Below, one piece after another: positions 17,972 to 26,783 of a stretch of DNA of 64,000 nucleotides. How positions within the stretch are numbered: position 1 is the stretch's first letter; each line of letters begins with the position of its first letter. The position numbers and the translations under genes were made by a program. Below the pieces are notes generated by a model, which made no database searches, had not been told where the DNA came from, and was given only the letters and a program-made list of their open reading frames with translations. Location of the stretch: contig NZ_AZEH01000039.1 in the NCBI RefSeq assembly GCF_001436275.1, positions 783,368 to 847,367 on the forward strand, read 5' to 3'. The DNA is from Liquorilactobacillus oeni DSM 19972 (GTDB taxonomy: Bacteria > Bacillota > Bacilli > Lactobacillales > Lactobacillaceae).

Positions 17972-19909
17972 ATGATTTTGTTACAAGTTCAAAAAGCTGC
18001 ACGTTTTTTCGGAAGTGATGTCCTCTTTGAAAATGTTAATCTGGACATCCAGGAAAAATCGCGAATTGCATTAGTCGGCCATAATGGTGTGGGAAAATCA
18101 ACACTTGTGAAAATAATTGTCGGCCAGCAATCTGCAGATCAAGGGCAAATTATTAAAAATAAAAAACTTACAATTGGGTACCTTGCTCAAGATACTGGAC
18201 TAGAAACTGAAAATACGATTTATGAAGAAATGCTGACAGTTTTTAAGGATCTACAGCAAATGGAAAACACGATACACAAACTTGAACAAAAGATTGCTGC
18301 TGGCAATGAGAACAATACAGAATATCAAAATATTTTAAAAACATATGATCAGCTGCAACATGATTTTAAAGAAGCCAACGGTTATGGTTATGAATCTGAA
18401 ATTCGCTCGGTTTTACACGGCTTTAACTTTTTCGAAAAAGATTATCAGCGCAAAGTAGCAACACTGTCAGGTGGGCAAAAAACAAGACTTGCATTAGCAA
18501 AACTGCTGCTTGAAAAAAAAGACTTACTGATTTTAGATGAGCCTACAAATCATCTGGACATTAAGACGCTTGGCTGGCTTGAAAACTACCTGCAGACATA
18601 TTCTGGAGCACTTTTGCTCATTTCACATGACCGCTATTTTTTAGATAAAGTAGCTCGGGAAGTTTATGAATTAACTCCTAAGGGTGCAGAACATTATACA
18701 GGAAACTATTCATCCTACATTCAAAAAAAAGAAACACGTTATCAGCAAAAACTCAAGGAGTACGAAAAACAACAAGCTAAGATCGAAAAATTAGAGGATT
18801 TTGTAGCACGTAATATTGTGCGCGCTTCAACAACAAAACGTGCGCAAAGCCGGCGAAAGCAGCTTGAAAAAATGCAACGGCTCGAAAAACCTGATACTGC
18901 TGTGTCAGGCCCTCACTTTCAATTTACGGCAAAAAAACAAAGTGGCAACCTCGTGTTAAAAGTTGCTGAAGCCTATATAGGATATGATAACTACCCTATC
19001 TCAGGGCCTATCAATATCGAACTGAAAAAACACCAGATAATGGCAATTATCGGCCCTAATGGAATCGGAAAGTCGACTCTGCTTAAAAGCGTCCTAGGCA
19101 AAGTACCACTGCTCAGGGGCAATGTTCGTTTTGGTACAAATGTTGAAGTCGGTTATTACGATCAGGAATTAAAAAATCTGCATGCAAATAAAACTGTCTT
19201 GCAAGAACTTTGGGATGAACATCCAACAACATCTGAAGGCGATATTCGTTCAATTTTAGGCAGCTTTCTTTTTTCTGGCGATGATGTAAAAAAACTTGTT
19301 CATAATCTGTCAGGTGGAGAAAAGGCAAGGTTATTGCTAACAAAGTTAGCTTTTGACCATGACAATTTCTTGATTTTTGATGAGCCAACTAATCATTTAG
19401 ATATCAACAGTAAGGAAGTCTTGGAAACAGCCCTGCAAAACTTTGATGGCACTGTACTCTTTATCTCACATGACCGTTATTTTATTAATAAATTAGCCGG
19501 CACTGTTCTTGAATTATCATCTAAGGGCAGTCGATTATATCTAGGGGATTATGATTATTATTTGGATAAAAAAGAAGAAGAAAGAGCCATTAAAGAAGCA
19601 CAAGCAGAGAAAAAACCTGTTTTTAATACTGAATTGAAAAAACCGCTTCAGGGTAATTACTTTGAAAATAAGGAACTGCAAAAGAAAAAGCGCAAACTCC
19701 TACGTGAAATTTCTTCTTTAGAACAACAAATCGAAGAACTTGATCTTAAAACAAATAAGCTACAACAACTGATGACTTTACCAGAAAATTACAAAGATCC
19801 TGCTAAGATCAAGAAACTGCAAGAGAAGCTGAAAAAAGCAGAAGCTTCCAAAAATCAGCTTGAAGAACAATGGGAAGAAAAAAGCTTTGCAAGTGAAGAC
19901 TTAACATAA
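17972..19909 (+). CDS. ABC-F family ATP-binding protein (YdiF-like)
   Basis: ABC-F proteins have two fused ABC ATPase domains and no membrane part; most act on the ribosome, either in translation or in resistance to antibiotics. The 645-residue protein has Walker A GHNGVGKST (about 36-44) and GPNGIGKST (about 359-367), two signatures (LSGGQKTR and LSGGEKAR), two Walker B plus switch regions (LLILDEPTNHLD, FLIFDEPTNHLD) and a linker helical pair between them. A C-terminal coiled coil of about 75 residues (ISSLEQQIEELDLKTNK) matches YdiF/Uup types. The start has GGGAGG 9 nt upstream. Its position beside rex is typical in lactobacilli, which favours a housekeeping role over antibiotic resistance. 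Confidence 0.93.
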   Translation: MILLQVQKAARFFGSDVLFENVNLDIQEKSRIALVGHNGVGKSTLVKIIVGQQSADQGQIIKNKKLTIGYLAQDTGLETENTIYEEMLTVFKDLQQMENTIHKLEQKIAAGNENNTEYQNILKTYDQLQHDFKEANGYGYESEIRSVLHGFNFFEKDYQRKVATLSGGQKTRLALAKLLLEKKDLLILDEPTNHLDIKTLGWLENYLQTYSGALLLISHDRYFLDKVAREVYELTPKGAEHYTGNYSSYIQKKETRYQQKLKEYEKQQAKIEKLEDFVARNIVRASTTKRAQSRRKQLEKMQRLEKPDTAVSGPHFQFTAKKQSGNLVLKVAEAYIGYDNYPISGPINIELKKHQIMAIIGPNGIGKSTLLKSVLGKVPLLRGNVRFGTNVEVGYYDQELKNLHANKTVLQELWDEHPTTSEGDIRSILGSFLFSGDDVKKLVHNLSGGEKARLLLTKLAFDHDNFLIFDEPTNHLDINSKEVLETALQNFDGTVLFISHDRYFINKLAGTVLELSSKGSRLYLGDYDYYLDKKEEERAIKEAQAEKKPVFNTELKKPLQGNYFENKELQKKKRKLLREISSLEQQIEELDLKTNKLQQLMTLPENYKDPAKIKKLQEKLKKAEASKNQLEEQWEEKSFASEDLT

Positions 19910-19957
19910 AAAAATTCGAATTACCGAACTTTATTGAAATTAAGCTTGCATCCAAAT

Positions 19958-20020
19958 AAAAATGACGTGCCATATAAACTTTGGATCTGATGTCCAAGAT
20001 TTATACAGCACGTCATTTTT
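19958..20020. terminator. Bidirectional terminator between the ABC-F gene and tsaD
   Basis: AAAAATGACGTGC pairs with GCACGTCATTTTT, and an inner stem TATAAACTTTGGA/TCCAAGATTTATA makes one long hairpin. Flanking A and T runs suit both converging genes. Confidence 0.93.
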
Positions 20021-20025
20021 ATCTT

Positions 20026-21066
20026 TTATTTTACTGCCCCTTTAACCCATGGAAACTCAAGACTGGGCTCTGCGTTAAGGTCAAGTCCAGCTGAAACATC
20101 ATTCTTCCAAGCAACATAACCTGCAGCACCGATCATTGCTGCATTATCACCGCAAAGAAACAATGGGGCTTTAATTAATTGAACCTCATTGAAATGTGTC
20201 AGCTCATTTTCTAGTGCTCGCCGTAGCCCTTGGTTTGCGGCGACACCTCCTGCTAAAATAAGTTGCTTGACCGGAAAAGCATGCAAAGCTCTCACAGTCT
20301 TAGTAACTAAAACATCTACCACACTTTGTTGAAAACTAGCAGCCAAGTCACACTTTTCAAGCTTTTGGCCTACTTGCTGCGCATGATGTACTGTATTAAT
20401 AAATGCACTTTTTAAACCGCTAAAACTGAAGTCATAATTATCTTCTTGCAACATTGCCCGTGGAAAATCAAAAGAATCCCTTCCTTTGTGCGCCAACTCG
20501 TCAATCTCTTTTCCAGCAGGATAAGTCAAACCTAAAACTCTCCCAACCTTGTCAAAAGCTTCTCCTGCCGCGTCATCACGAGTTTCACCTACTATCTCAT
20601 ACCGATTTGGTTCAGGTAAATAAACCAGCTCGGTATGTCCACCTGAAACTAAAAGCGCAAGTGCTGGAAATTCAAGTGGGGCAACAAAACGAGCTGCATA
20701 TATATGACCTGCCATATGGTTAACAGGTATTAAGGGTAAGTCATGAGCAAAAGCCACAGCTTTAGCTGCAGCAACACCCACTAGAAGTGCTCCAACCAGC
20801 CCTGGCCCATATGTTACTGCAACAGCATCAAGATCACTATAGGTAACCGCCGCTTCAGAAAGAGCATCCTGCAGACATAAGGTGATCTGCTCTATATGGT
20901 GTCTGCTCGCAACTTCAGGAACAACACCGCCGAAACGTTTATGACTATTGATCTGGGTTGCAATGACATTTGAAAGAATCTGCTCACCATTTTCAACAAC
21001 TGCGACACTTGTTTCATCGCAGCTTGTTTCAAAGGCCAATATTAGTTCTTTTTTATCACTATTCAT
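20026..21066 (-). CDS. tsaD: tRNA N6-adenosine threonylcarbamoyltransferase TsaD
   Basis: TsaD transfers the threonylcarbamoyl group to A37 of ANN-reading tRNAs (t6A) in a complex with TsaB and TsaE. The 346-residue protein has the ASKHA-fold ATPase motifs: [15 protein letters not shown] near the N terminus, the metal-binding [11 protein letters not shown] (about residues 114-124), [26 protein letters not shown] and [13 protein letters not shown], with the C-terminal metal ligand Asp in [13 protein letters not shown]. It overlaps rimI by 8 bp and ends the tsaB-rimI-tsaD operon. Confidence 0.99.
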   Translation of the reverse strand: MNSDKKELILAFETSCDETSVAVVENGEQILSNVIATQINSHKRFGGVVPEVASRHHIEQITLCLQDALSEAAVTYSDLDAVAVTYGPGLVGALLVGVAAAKAVAFAHDLPLIPVNHMAGHIYAARFVAPLEFPALALLVSGGHTELVYLPEPNRYEIVGETRDDAAGEAFDKVGRVLGLTYPAGKEIDELAHKGRDSFDFPRAMLQEDNYDFSFSGLKSAFINTVHHAQQVGQKLEKCDLAASFQQSVVDVLVTKTVRALHAFPVKQLILAGGVAANQGLRRALENELTHFNEVQLIKAPLFLCGDNAAMIGAAGYVAWKNDVSAGLDLNAEPSLEFPWVKGAVK

Positions 21067-21655
21067 TTTTTCTATTTTCCCTTTTCACTTTTTTAATTAT
21101 ATACTTCATATTCACAGCATCCTCGTGATTTGAATGATAATAGTTTTTCGTAAGCCCATTATTTTTAAATCCAAGAGAACTATAAAGCTTTTGCGCACGT
21201 ACATTATTAAAACGTACTTCCAAACTCATAGTCTTAAAAGACAATCTTTCAGCGTATCTCATCAATTTCTTTAGTAAAAAGCTTCCTATTCCTTGGCTTT
21301 GAAAGGAAGGCAGTACCACTATATTCGTAATATGAACATCTCTTTTTATAATCGAAAAAGTTCCTCCAATAAACGCAATCAATTGATCATTGTGGCGCAA
21401 AATTAAGTAAAGCTTTTCCTTACGGTTCTGCAGTTCAGATTCAAAAACAGCAGGATCCCAAGAATTATCTTGCGGATATACCAAACGCTGTAGTTTAAAC
21501 ATTTCAGGAATATCTGGAACTAGCGCTCTACATAATAGATATTCATGTTTGCCGATCGTAACCTGTCCATTTTCAAAATGTAAATTCTCCCGCTTATTTT
21601 TTTTAAAATGGACCTTATCCAGCACATCTTTAAATTTTTTCAACAAGTGGTTCAT
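21059..21655 (-). CDS. rimI: Ribosomal-protein-alanine N-acetyltransferase RimI
   Basis: RimI is a GNAT enzyme that acetylates the N-terminal Ala of ribosomal protein S18. I start it at ATG 21655 (MNHLLKKF, 198 residues) with GGGAG 8 nt upstream; the frame from 21670 has no site. The acetyl-CoA-binding motif is [23 protein letters not shown] (about residues 112-134), followed by [20 protein letters not shown] (about 147-166). A 40-residue basic N-terminal extension precedes the GNAT fold and makes it longer than the 150 residues of the usual RimI. It overlaps tsaB by 26 bp and tsaD by 8 bp, so the three are coupled. Confidence 0.9.
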   Translation of the reverse strand: MNHLLKKFKDVLDKVHFKKNKRENLHFENGQVTIGKHEYLLCRALVPDIPEMFKLQRLVYPQDNSWDPAVFESELQNRKEKLYLILRHNDQLIAFIGGTFSIIKRDVHITNIVVLPSFQSQGIGSFLLKKLMRYAERLSFKTMSLEVRFNNVRAQKLYSSLGFKNNGLTKNYYHSNHEDAVNMKYIIKKVKRENRKNE

Positions 21656-22355
21656 CAAAGCTGCTCCCATTATTTTTCTTCTTCCATTGAACTTCCGCTT
21701 GAGTTAAACGCAAATAATTTGGAACAAAATTTTGGATTTCTACGGGACATTTTCGTAAAGCCAACAATCCGATAACATAAGCTTGCGGATAATTTAATTC
21801 TGATGAGGCAAAGATGACATTTTGCTTCATTAACATATCAGAAATCTTTGCATTAAACTTTTTGGTATCTTTACCAACAAAAATAACTTGCTGATACTTC
21901 TTTAACTCTGCACAAAGTTCATTTAATGCAACATGCTGGTCAGATTGCAGAGTTATTAATTTCCCATCTTTTTCTTGATAAATTCCAGCAAAGACGTTTT
22001 CCCGGCGAGCATCAAAAAGCGGTACAATTACAACACCTTCACAGTGTACCGCTTTAGCCAATACTGCCAGACTCGATACACCTACTAGCTCTTTATCGAG
22101 AGTAAAGGCCAATGTCTTAGCAGTTGTAACACCTATCCGAAGACCTGTGTAAGAACCTGGTCCTTGTGCAACAGCAATTCGATCAATGTCAACAGGTTTA
22201 AGCCCAACACGCGCCATCAAAGAAGCGATTTGCGGCATTAACGTTGCACTATGATTTTTAGAATAATTAGTAGTTGTAGTTGCCAATAGTCTTTCATCTT
22301 CAAGTAATGCAATACTTAAAGGTTGATTCGAAGTATCAATGGCCAATATTTTCAT
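21630..22355 (-). CDS. tsaB: t6A modification protein TsaB
   Basis: TsaB is the inactive paralogue of TsaD that scaffolds the t6A complex. The 241-residue protein starts MKILAIDTSNQPLSIALLED and has the YeaZ motif VAQGPGSYTGLRIGVTTAKTLAF (about residues 62-84), which forms the dimer interface with TsaD. The C-terminal third is shorter and divergent, as usual. It is the first gene of the tsaB-rimI-tsaD operon; the third complex member, TsaE, is not in this window. Confidence 0.97.
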   Translation of the reverse strand: MKILAIDTSNQPLSIALLEDERLLATTTTNYSKNHSATLMPQIASLMARVGLKPVDIDRIAVAQGPGSYTGLRIGVTTAKTLAFTLDKELVGVSSLAVLAKAVHCEGVVIVPLFDARRENVFAGIYQEKDGKLITLQSDQHVALNELCAELKKYQQVIFVGKDTKKFNAKISDMLMKQNVIFASSELNYPQAYVIGLLALRKCPVEIQNFVPNYLRLTQAEVQWKKKNNGSSFDEPLVEKI

Positions 22356-22477
22356 TTCTTAAATTCCGCTCCAATTCTTAGTTAAATTCCAATAATAATA
22401 CTATCACACTTAGAAAAGAAATTCCCCTGATTATCTTTTTAGGTATTTCAAGCTTTTTTATGCAGCAATTAAAAAGC

Positions 22478-22512
22478 AAAAAAAGAAGGCCTGTAAAAAT
22501 TTCTAAGCCTTC
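22478..22512 (-). terminator. Terminator after the folate S-component gene
   Basis: On the minus strand GAAGGC pairs with GCCTTC around a 16-nt loop and is followed by seven T. It lies about 125 bp beyond the stop codon at 22636. I see nothing else in the 280-bp gap between tsaB and this gene (22356-22635). Confidence 0.8.
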
Positions 22513-22635
22513 ATTTTATCACTATTTAAAAAAATACCAGAAACGAAAATTTGACACTTTAAATATTATGCTTTATGCTAACAAATATTTTTTTAGTCTG
22601 ACTTTGTCTCATCTATACGCATATACGCAGATTTT

Positions 22636-23160
22636 TCAAATTCTGTTTTTCAGGCTTCGCAATGTTTTATTATTTCCTACAAAGTAAAGTAATAAAATTT
22701 GTACAGGAATCATAAGCAGCTCTTTCACTATTCGTGTTGGGAAAAGCGCCCAAAAAGACGCATGATAAAGTTCCATAAGCCAGAAAGTATTAAGCAACGC
22801 GTCAACTAAAAGGACATTAATTAAAACTGCAGCTATAATACGCCATAACTGAACTTCTTTGCGATAAAAGAAGAGTCCATACACAAAGGCCCCGATAAAA
22901 GCAGAAATGGTAAAGCCAAAAAAGTATCCGCCAATTCCACCAAAAATTAAGGTTCCAACAATGTCTGCGCATCCTGCGGCTATTCCTGCAAGTAACGGTC
23001 CGAACCAAAGAGCCATAAAAAAGACGATCACAAAGGTAAAGCTCACTCTAAGCGACCAGATTCCAAAAGACAAAAATTTGGCAACCACAATGTTTAGCGC
23101 CACCAAAAAACCAAGCAACGCAACATTTCGCGTTGTCAATCTTGCAACAAAACTGTTCAT
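22636..23160 (-). CDS. folT: Folate ECF transporter S component (FolT type)
   Basis: S components are small membrane proteins that bind one vitamin and dock on the shared EcfA/A'/T energising module. I start at ATG 23160 (MNSFVARLTTRNVALLGFLV), 174 residues, with GGAG 8 nt upstream; the longer frame to 23190 lies in the leader. Five or six membrane helices are visible, with the family-like N terminus, the FGPLLAGIAAGCADIVGTL segment and IGGYFFGFTISAFIGAF. The substrate, folate, is inferred mainly from the THF riboswitch directly upstream, which is the usual control of folT in lactobacilli. The S-component fold and the riboswitch support each other. It forms a single-gene unit with its own promoter and terminator. 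Confidence 0.9.
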   Translation of the reverse strand: MNSFVARLTTRNVALLGFLVALNIVVAKFLSFGIWSLRVSFTFVIVFFMALWFGPLLAGIAAGCADIVGTLIFGGIGGYFFGFTISAFIGAFVYGLFFYRKEVQLWRIIAAVLINVLLVDALLNTFWLMELYHASFWALFPTRIVKELLMIPVQILLLYFVGNNKTLRSLKNRI

Positions 23161-23183
23161 AAAGACATCTCCTCTTTGGAGTT
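23161..23183 (-). promoter_or_regulatory. Shine-Dalgarno site that can be masked by the folT leader
   Basis: In the mRNA CTCC-AAAGA-GGAG forms a small hairpin that would hide the GGAG ribosome site of folT. A second hairpin, GCCGC/GTGGC, sits between it and the THF aptamer. There is no T run in the leader, which points to control of translation rather than of transcription. Confidence 0.55.
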
Positions 23184-23195
23184 GCCACAAAAAGT

Positions 23196-23289
23196 TGCGG
23201 CGAATGCGGAAATAAGATCGCAGGTTTTATCTTTCGTCTGGAAGACACATTCCGTCCTTCCAGCACTTAACGCCTTATTTCCTACCCCG
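23196..23289 (-). ncRNA. THF (tetrahydrofolate) riboswitch upstream of folT
   Basis: Read on the minus strand, the leader has the THF-I layout: GGAAATAAG pairs with CTTATTTCC (closing stem), followed inside by the conserved GGCGTTAAGTG, a stem CTGGAAG/CTTCCAG whose loop contains GGAATG, an inner loop ACGAAAGAT, then CCTGCGAT. The loop GGAATG can pair with GCATTC just 3' of the closing stem, as in the family pseudoknot. Folate binding would lower FolT synthesis. I matched this by memory of the family, not with a covariance model. Confidence 0.88.
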
Positions 23290-23305
23290 AATTTGCATGA
23301 ATACA

Positions 23306-23337
23306 TGCTTTGTTATTATAGCACACTTTTTAGAAAA
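23306..23337 (-). promoter_or_regulatory. folT promoter (extended -10)
   Basis: An extended -10 box TGCTATAAT is found on the minus strand, with a weak -35 (GCTTTG) 17 bp upstream. A small hairpin GCATG-TATT-CATGC lies between the promoter and the riboswitch. Confidence 0.6.
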
Positions 23338-23419
23338 CAAAGCTGTTCATTATTCTGGTTTTTTAAAACTAAAAATGTATTGCCTAAAAATAAAAGCAGT
23401 TTTTTACAGCTGCTTACAC

Positions 23420-24169
23420 CTAAAAATTATTTTTTTCCCAAAGGCAATGAGCACGGCAACTCTCTCCACTTGCAGTTTTAATTACGTGAAATGTCTCAAG
23501 TTTTTTATCGTCAATTTCTGTATTGCTTTCCACCGTTTCACCATAGTGAATTTCTTGTTTATATTTAATATTCATCCGGCGTAGTTGATGTTGTAACAAG
23601 AACCCTTCGCTGAGTCCATCAATCATCCAATCAAAGTAGTGTACATTATTAACATGCTGATTAGAATCAATATCCATAAAACGTACCCGGTAATGCTTAG
23701 CTGGAAGCCGCCTTGCTGTTGTTAATTTTTTAGGATTCGGTGTTCTTTCAACTTTAGTTGAATATTCACAATCATACGGCTCAATCAAATTTTTCAAGAC
23801 ACGTGCTATCTTTCTTTTTTTTTGATCCATTAAAACAAAAACACTGTGCATCTGAACTATTTTTTTCTCTTGCTCGTCTTCAATCCAAAAATCTCGGTAA
23901 CAAAAATAGCGATTATAGGAATCTGCTTTAGTAAAAACCCGTATCTTTTCCTCATACTTCGGCATTCTCTGAATATCAATAATATGCTGTGTAATTACCC
24001 AGCCATATCCAAGCGCATTAACTTTTTCTTCAGTTAAACCCAGCGCAATACTTTGATCCTGCGAAGCCAGCATTAAAATATTAACCAGCATTCCAACTGT
24101 GGTTTTTCTAGTACGGTCTGTTTCATAGAATAGAACCTGATGTTTTTCGCTGAATATCCTCTCAGCCAC
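23420..24169 (-). CDS. Acyl-ACP thioesterase
   Basis: This enzyme releases fatty acids from acyl-ACP. The 249-residue protein is a tandem hot-dog fold like plant FatA/FatB: the first half starts FSEKHQVLFYETDRTRKTTV and carries NILMLASQDQS; the second half carries the catalytic-region signature RFMDIDSNQHVNNVHYFDWMID (about residues 166-187) with the conserved Asp/Asn/His. The start is GTG at 24169 with GGAGGT 7 nt upstream. It lies 12 bp downstream of rsmI and may be cotranscribed with it. Lactobacilli usually carry this gene; its physiological product is likely to be a membrane-lipid-related or secreted fatty acid, which the sequence does not tell. Confidence 0.93.
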   Translation of the reverse strand: MAERIFSEKHQVLFYETDRTRKTTVGMLVNILMLASQDQSIALGLTEEKVNALGYGWVITQHIIDIQRMPKYEEKIRVFTKADSYNRYFCYRDFWIEDEQEKKIVQMHSVFVLMDQKKRKIARVLKNLIEPYDCEYSTKVERTPNPKKLTTARRLPAKHYRVRFMDIDSNQHVNNVHYFDWMIDGLSEGFLLQHQLRRMNIKYKQEIHYGETVESNTEIDDKKLETFHVIKTASGESCRAHCLWEKNNF

Positions 24170-24181
24170 TTTTTTGACCTC

Positions 24182-25066
24182 CTACTTTGAATCAATATGA
24201 TGAAAACTATTATAAACATTTTGTCTCTTTAAGTTATTTTTTTTCGCTACCGCTTTAATTGCCTCGTTAGTTTTGAACCCCTCATTATTAATCAGCTGTT
24301 CCACCTGTTCATTTACAGGTACGACCCTTTCCAATGATTGGGGGGTATAAGTTTCGCTTGCACCTTCAATAATTATACAAAATTCTCCTCTGATTTGCTC
24401 CGTTTCACTCCAGTTAAGCGCTTGTACTAAAGTTCCGCGTAAAAATTCTTCATATCTCTTAGTAAGTTCGCGGCATAGAGCAACTCTTCTTTTTTCTCCC
24501 AAGCTTGAGACTAAGGCTTTAAGCGTTTTTTTTAATCTATGAGGAGCTTCATACAAGATCAATGTTTCTTTTTTGTGCCCTAAATCTGCTAACTGTTCAT
24601 TTTTTTCTTTTTTCTTGCGTGAAAGAAACCCAACAAATAAAAAAGGCTGCGGAGCAATTCCTGAAGCAATCAAGGCTGTTATGCCTGCATTAGCACCCGG
24701 TAATGGAATAACCGGAATTTTATTCTTGATACTAGCCACAACGAGTTCATGCCCTGGATCGCTGATTGATGGCATTCCCGCATCACTAACTTGAGCTATC
24801 TTTTGTCCCGCGCTTAGTTTGCGAAGCAATAGTGGGATCCGTTCTTGCGTATTATGCTCATGAAAACTGATTTGAGGTGTTTTAATTTCAAAATGATTAA
24901 GCAGCTTTTGCGTGTTTCGTGTATCCTCAGCAGCAATCAAATCTACATCCTGCAAGACCTTAATAGCACGAATAGTCATATCTTCCAAATTTCCAATTGG
25001 TGTTGGAACAAGGTAAAGAGCTCCCTTGGCTTCTTGTTGGAAACTACTTGTTTTTTCAAAAGGCAT
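24182..25066 (-). CDS. rsmI: 16S rRNA (cytidine1402-2'-O)-methyltransferase RsmI
   Basis: RsmI puts a 2'-O-methyl on C1402 in the decoding centre of 16S rRNA. I start at ATG 25066 ([11 protein letters not shown], 294 residues) with GGGGAG 9 nt upstream; the start overlaps the yabA stop (TAATG), so the longer frame is not needed. The SAM-dependent tetrapyrrole-methylase-like fold shows LYLVPTPIGNLEDMTIRA (about residues 18-35), LIAAEDTRNTQKLL, QVSDAGMPSISDPGHELV (about 90-107) and LPGANAGITALIASG. The C-terminal tail is basic and helical. It belongs to the dnaX-to-rsmI cluster. Confidence 0.97.
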   Translation of the reverse strand: MPFEKTSSFQQEAKGALYLVPTPIGNLEDMTIRAIKVLQDVDLIAAEDTRNTQKLLNHFEIKTPQISFHEHNTQERIPLLLRKLSAGQKIAQVSDAGMPSISDPGHELVVASIKNKIPVIPLPGANAGITALIASGIAPQPFLFVGFLSRKKKEKNEQLADLGHKKETLILYEAPHRLKKTLKALVSSLGEKRRVALCRELTKRYEEFLRGTLVQALNWSETEQIRGEFCIIIEGASETYTPQSLERVVPVNEQVEQLINNEGFKTNEAIKAVAKKNNLKRQNVYNSFHHIDSK

Positions 25067-25407
25067 TAGCGTCTCTCCCCATAAATAACGTCTTGGCAAA
25101 ACACACAAGGTTCATCATTAATCCTGCGTGTTCCATACATATTATCTACGTTGCACACATGAAATCCTTCCTCATAAAGCATTTCCAAATTTTTTTTTGA
25201 CTTTGAAAGCTCTGCCTGGCCATTACTTTGTTTTTCTTGTTCTAACTCTTGAAGGTGTGCACGCAGATGCTGATTTTCAGTTTCGAGTTCTGCATTACGC
25301 TCAATAACTCTCGTCATTTCTACTTTTATTGCTTCAATTCTCTCAAGCATTTTCTGGGTTTCCGCCCCCATCTGAGCAAACCCGTCATATAATTCTCGCT
25401 TATTCAA
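25066..25407 (-). CDS. yabA: Replication initiation control protein YabA
   Basis: YabA binds DnaA and the DnaN clamp and limits replication initiation. I propose a TTG start at 25407 ([10 protein letters not shown], 113 residues) with AAGGTG 5 nt upstream, since family members begin at this KRELYD segment. An ATG start further upstream, at 25443 or 25437, would overlap holB and add 10-12 residues. A coiled coil fills about residues 15-60 ([21 protein letters not shown]), and the C-terminal zinc-binding part (about 85-113) has HVCN and CVFC. The gene sits between holB and rsmI, the usual place. Function is secure, the start less so. Confidence 0.93.
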   Translation of the reverse strand: MNKRELYDGFAQMGAETQKMLERIEAIKVEMTRVIERNAELETENQHLRAHLQELEQEKQSNGQAELSKSKKNLEMLYEEGFHVCNVDNMYGTRRINDEPCVFCQDVIYGERR

Positions 25408-25421
25408 AAAATCACCTTCAT

Positions 25422-26417
25422 CTATCCGTGATAACATCGACAAAGTTTAAGTGTCAATGCTTCAATAGTATTTTGAAATGAGATATTGATCTGTAGAAGA
25501 TGTAATGATTCCAAAAAAAGTTCTGTACCTGCAGAAACCTTGTCTATTGAAAGTTTATCAAGTTGTTCTTTAAGCTGAGACTGATATTTTTTAAAAGCAC
25601 TTTGGTCTTCTCCTCCACTGCGCAATTCTAAGGAATTCTTCCCTAAAAGTAACAGCAGGTCAAAAACTATTTTTTCATCTTCTTTGTTCGAAATATATGT
25701 TAATAATTTCGTTTGAACTTCTACAAAACAAAGCCAGTCATTCTGTAATATATGTAAGTACCATTGACAAACATTTACACTAAGTTTCTCAAAGTCATTA
25801 TTTTCAGCCAGCTTTCTAGCCAGAGTGGGACTATCAGTCAATCTACTCAATAAAACAGCCTTTTCCTCAGGTATTCCTTCTTTTTCAAGTAAAAACAACA
25901 ACTGCTTATCACTTAAAGGACGAAGTTCAAAAAGCTGGCAGCGTGAGATAATTGTAGGTAGTAAGGAATTAGGCTTTTCAGTTAATAAGAAGGCAATAAC
26001 CTGCCCGCTAGGTTCTTCTAAAAACTTAAGCAGACTATTAGCAGCACTACTTGTCATCTTTTCAGCATTTTCAATTATAAAAACCTTGCGGTTACTTTCA
26101 ACACCGCTTTTACTGAATTCATCTTTTAAAAACCGGATTTGGTCAACTTTGATAGAGAGGCCTTCTGGAGCAACATGAACTACATCTGGCTGATTACCGG
26201 ATGCAATACGAATACATTCTGCGCACTTTTGGCATGGATGACCAGCAACACAATTTTCACAATAGATCCCCTGTGCAATCCAAGTAGCTAATTCTTTTTT
26301 CCCAGAACCCTCTGGACCAGCAAAAATATACGCGTGTGCCAATTTTTGACTATTGATCATCTTTGCAAAGTAGTCATTAAGTTGAGGCTGCAGCCCTTTT
26401 TCAGTAATAGAATTCAT
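25422..26417 (-). CDS. holB: DNA polymerase III subunit delta'
   Basis: Delta' is the rigid part of the clamp loader that places the DnaN sliding clamp. The 331-residue protein has the AAA+ fold with a P-loop [12 protein letters not shown] (about residues 34-45), the zinc-binding Cys cluster ([18 protein letters not shown]), the region around [28 protein letters not shown] (about 106-133) and the sensor-1 [11 protein letters not shown] (SRC motif). The collar domain follows. Its partner DnaX (28786-30522) is in the same cluster. DarA lies 10 bp upstream, so these genes are probably one operon. Confidence 0.97.
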   Translation of the reverse strand: MNSITEKGLQPQLNDYFAKMINSQKLAHAYIFAGPEGSGKKELATWIAQGIYCENCVAGHPCQKCAECIRIASGNQPDVVHVAPEGLSIKVDQIRFLKDEFSKSGVESNRKVFIIENAEKMTSSAANSLLKFLEEPSGQVIAFLLTEKPNSLLPTIISRCQLFELRPLSDKQLLFLLEKEGIPEEKAVLLSRLTDSPTLARKLAENNDFEKLSVNVCQWYLHILQNDWLCFVEVQTKLLTYISNKEDEKIVFDLLLLLGKNSLELRSGGEDQSAFKKYQSQLKEQLDKLSIDKVSAGTELFLESLHLLQINISFQNTIEALTLKLCRCYHG

Positions 26418-26427
26418 TTATCTTGTC

Positions 26428-26757
26428 CTAGAATTGTTGAAACGAATCAATTGGTAAAACAAAAACTGTTGCCCCGCCGACTTGAACTTCTACAGGATAA
26501 GCTGCTGAAGAATCCATGGAGGCATCCAAATTAATCGGAGGTGTCATAAACTGTTTTCTTGTTCGTGACGTTTCCTTGATCAATTCAAGCACTTCTTCAA
26601 CACGATCATTTTCTATCCCGATCATAAAAGTTGTGTTCCCAGATTTCAAAAACCCACCTGTTGTCGAAAGCTTCGTTGCGCGAATATTCTCTTCTATAAA
26701 TTGATTGCTGAGACGATTACTATCTTTATCCTGCACAATTGCAATGATCATTTTCAT
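26428..26757 (-). CDS. darA: PII-like cyclic-di-AMP receptor DarA (YaaQ)
   Basis: DarA is a trimeric PII-like protein that binds c-di-AMP; its downstream target is not established. I start at ATG 26757 (MKMIIAIVQDKDSNRLSNQF, 109 residues) with GGAGG 8 nt upstream. The core motifs for ligand binding are the short T-loop GGFLKSGNTTFMIGI (about residues 34-48) and the B-loop-like TRKQFMTP. It lies between tmk and holB as in most Firmicutes. The KimA-type permease at 12071-13903, a possible c-di-AMP-controlled transporter, is in the same window. Confidence 0.96.
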   Translation of the reverse strand: MKMIIAIVQDKDSNRLSNQFIEENIRATKLSTTGGFLKSGNTTFMIGIENDRVEEVLELIKETSRTRKQFMTPPINLDASMDSSAAYPVEVQVGGATVFVLPIDSFQQF

Positions 26758-26783
26758 AGTGTTTCCCTCCATTTTTTAAAAAG

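Noticed and set aside
22460..22687. A 75-codon open frame on the plus strand opposite folT's 3' end
   Set aside because: It runs through a terminator hairpin and the folT stop, has no ribosome site and no recognisable motif.
23176..23584. Two open frames of about 95-101 codons on the plus strand
   Set aside because: They are antisense to the THF riboswitch and the thioesterase gene; composition is that of a shadow frame.
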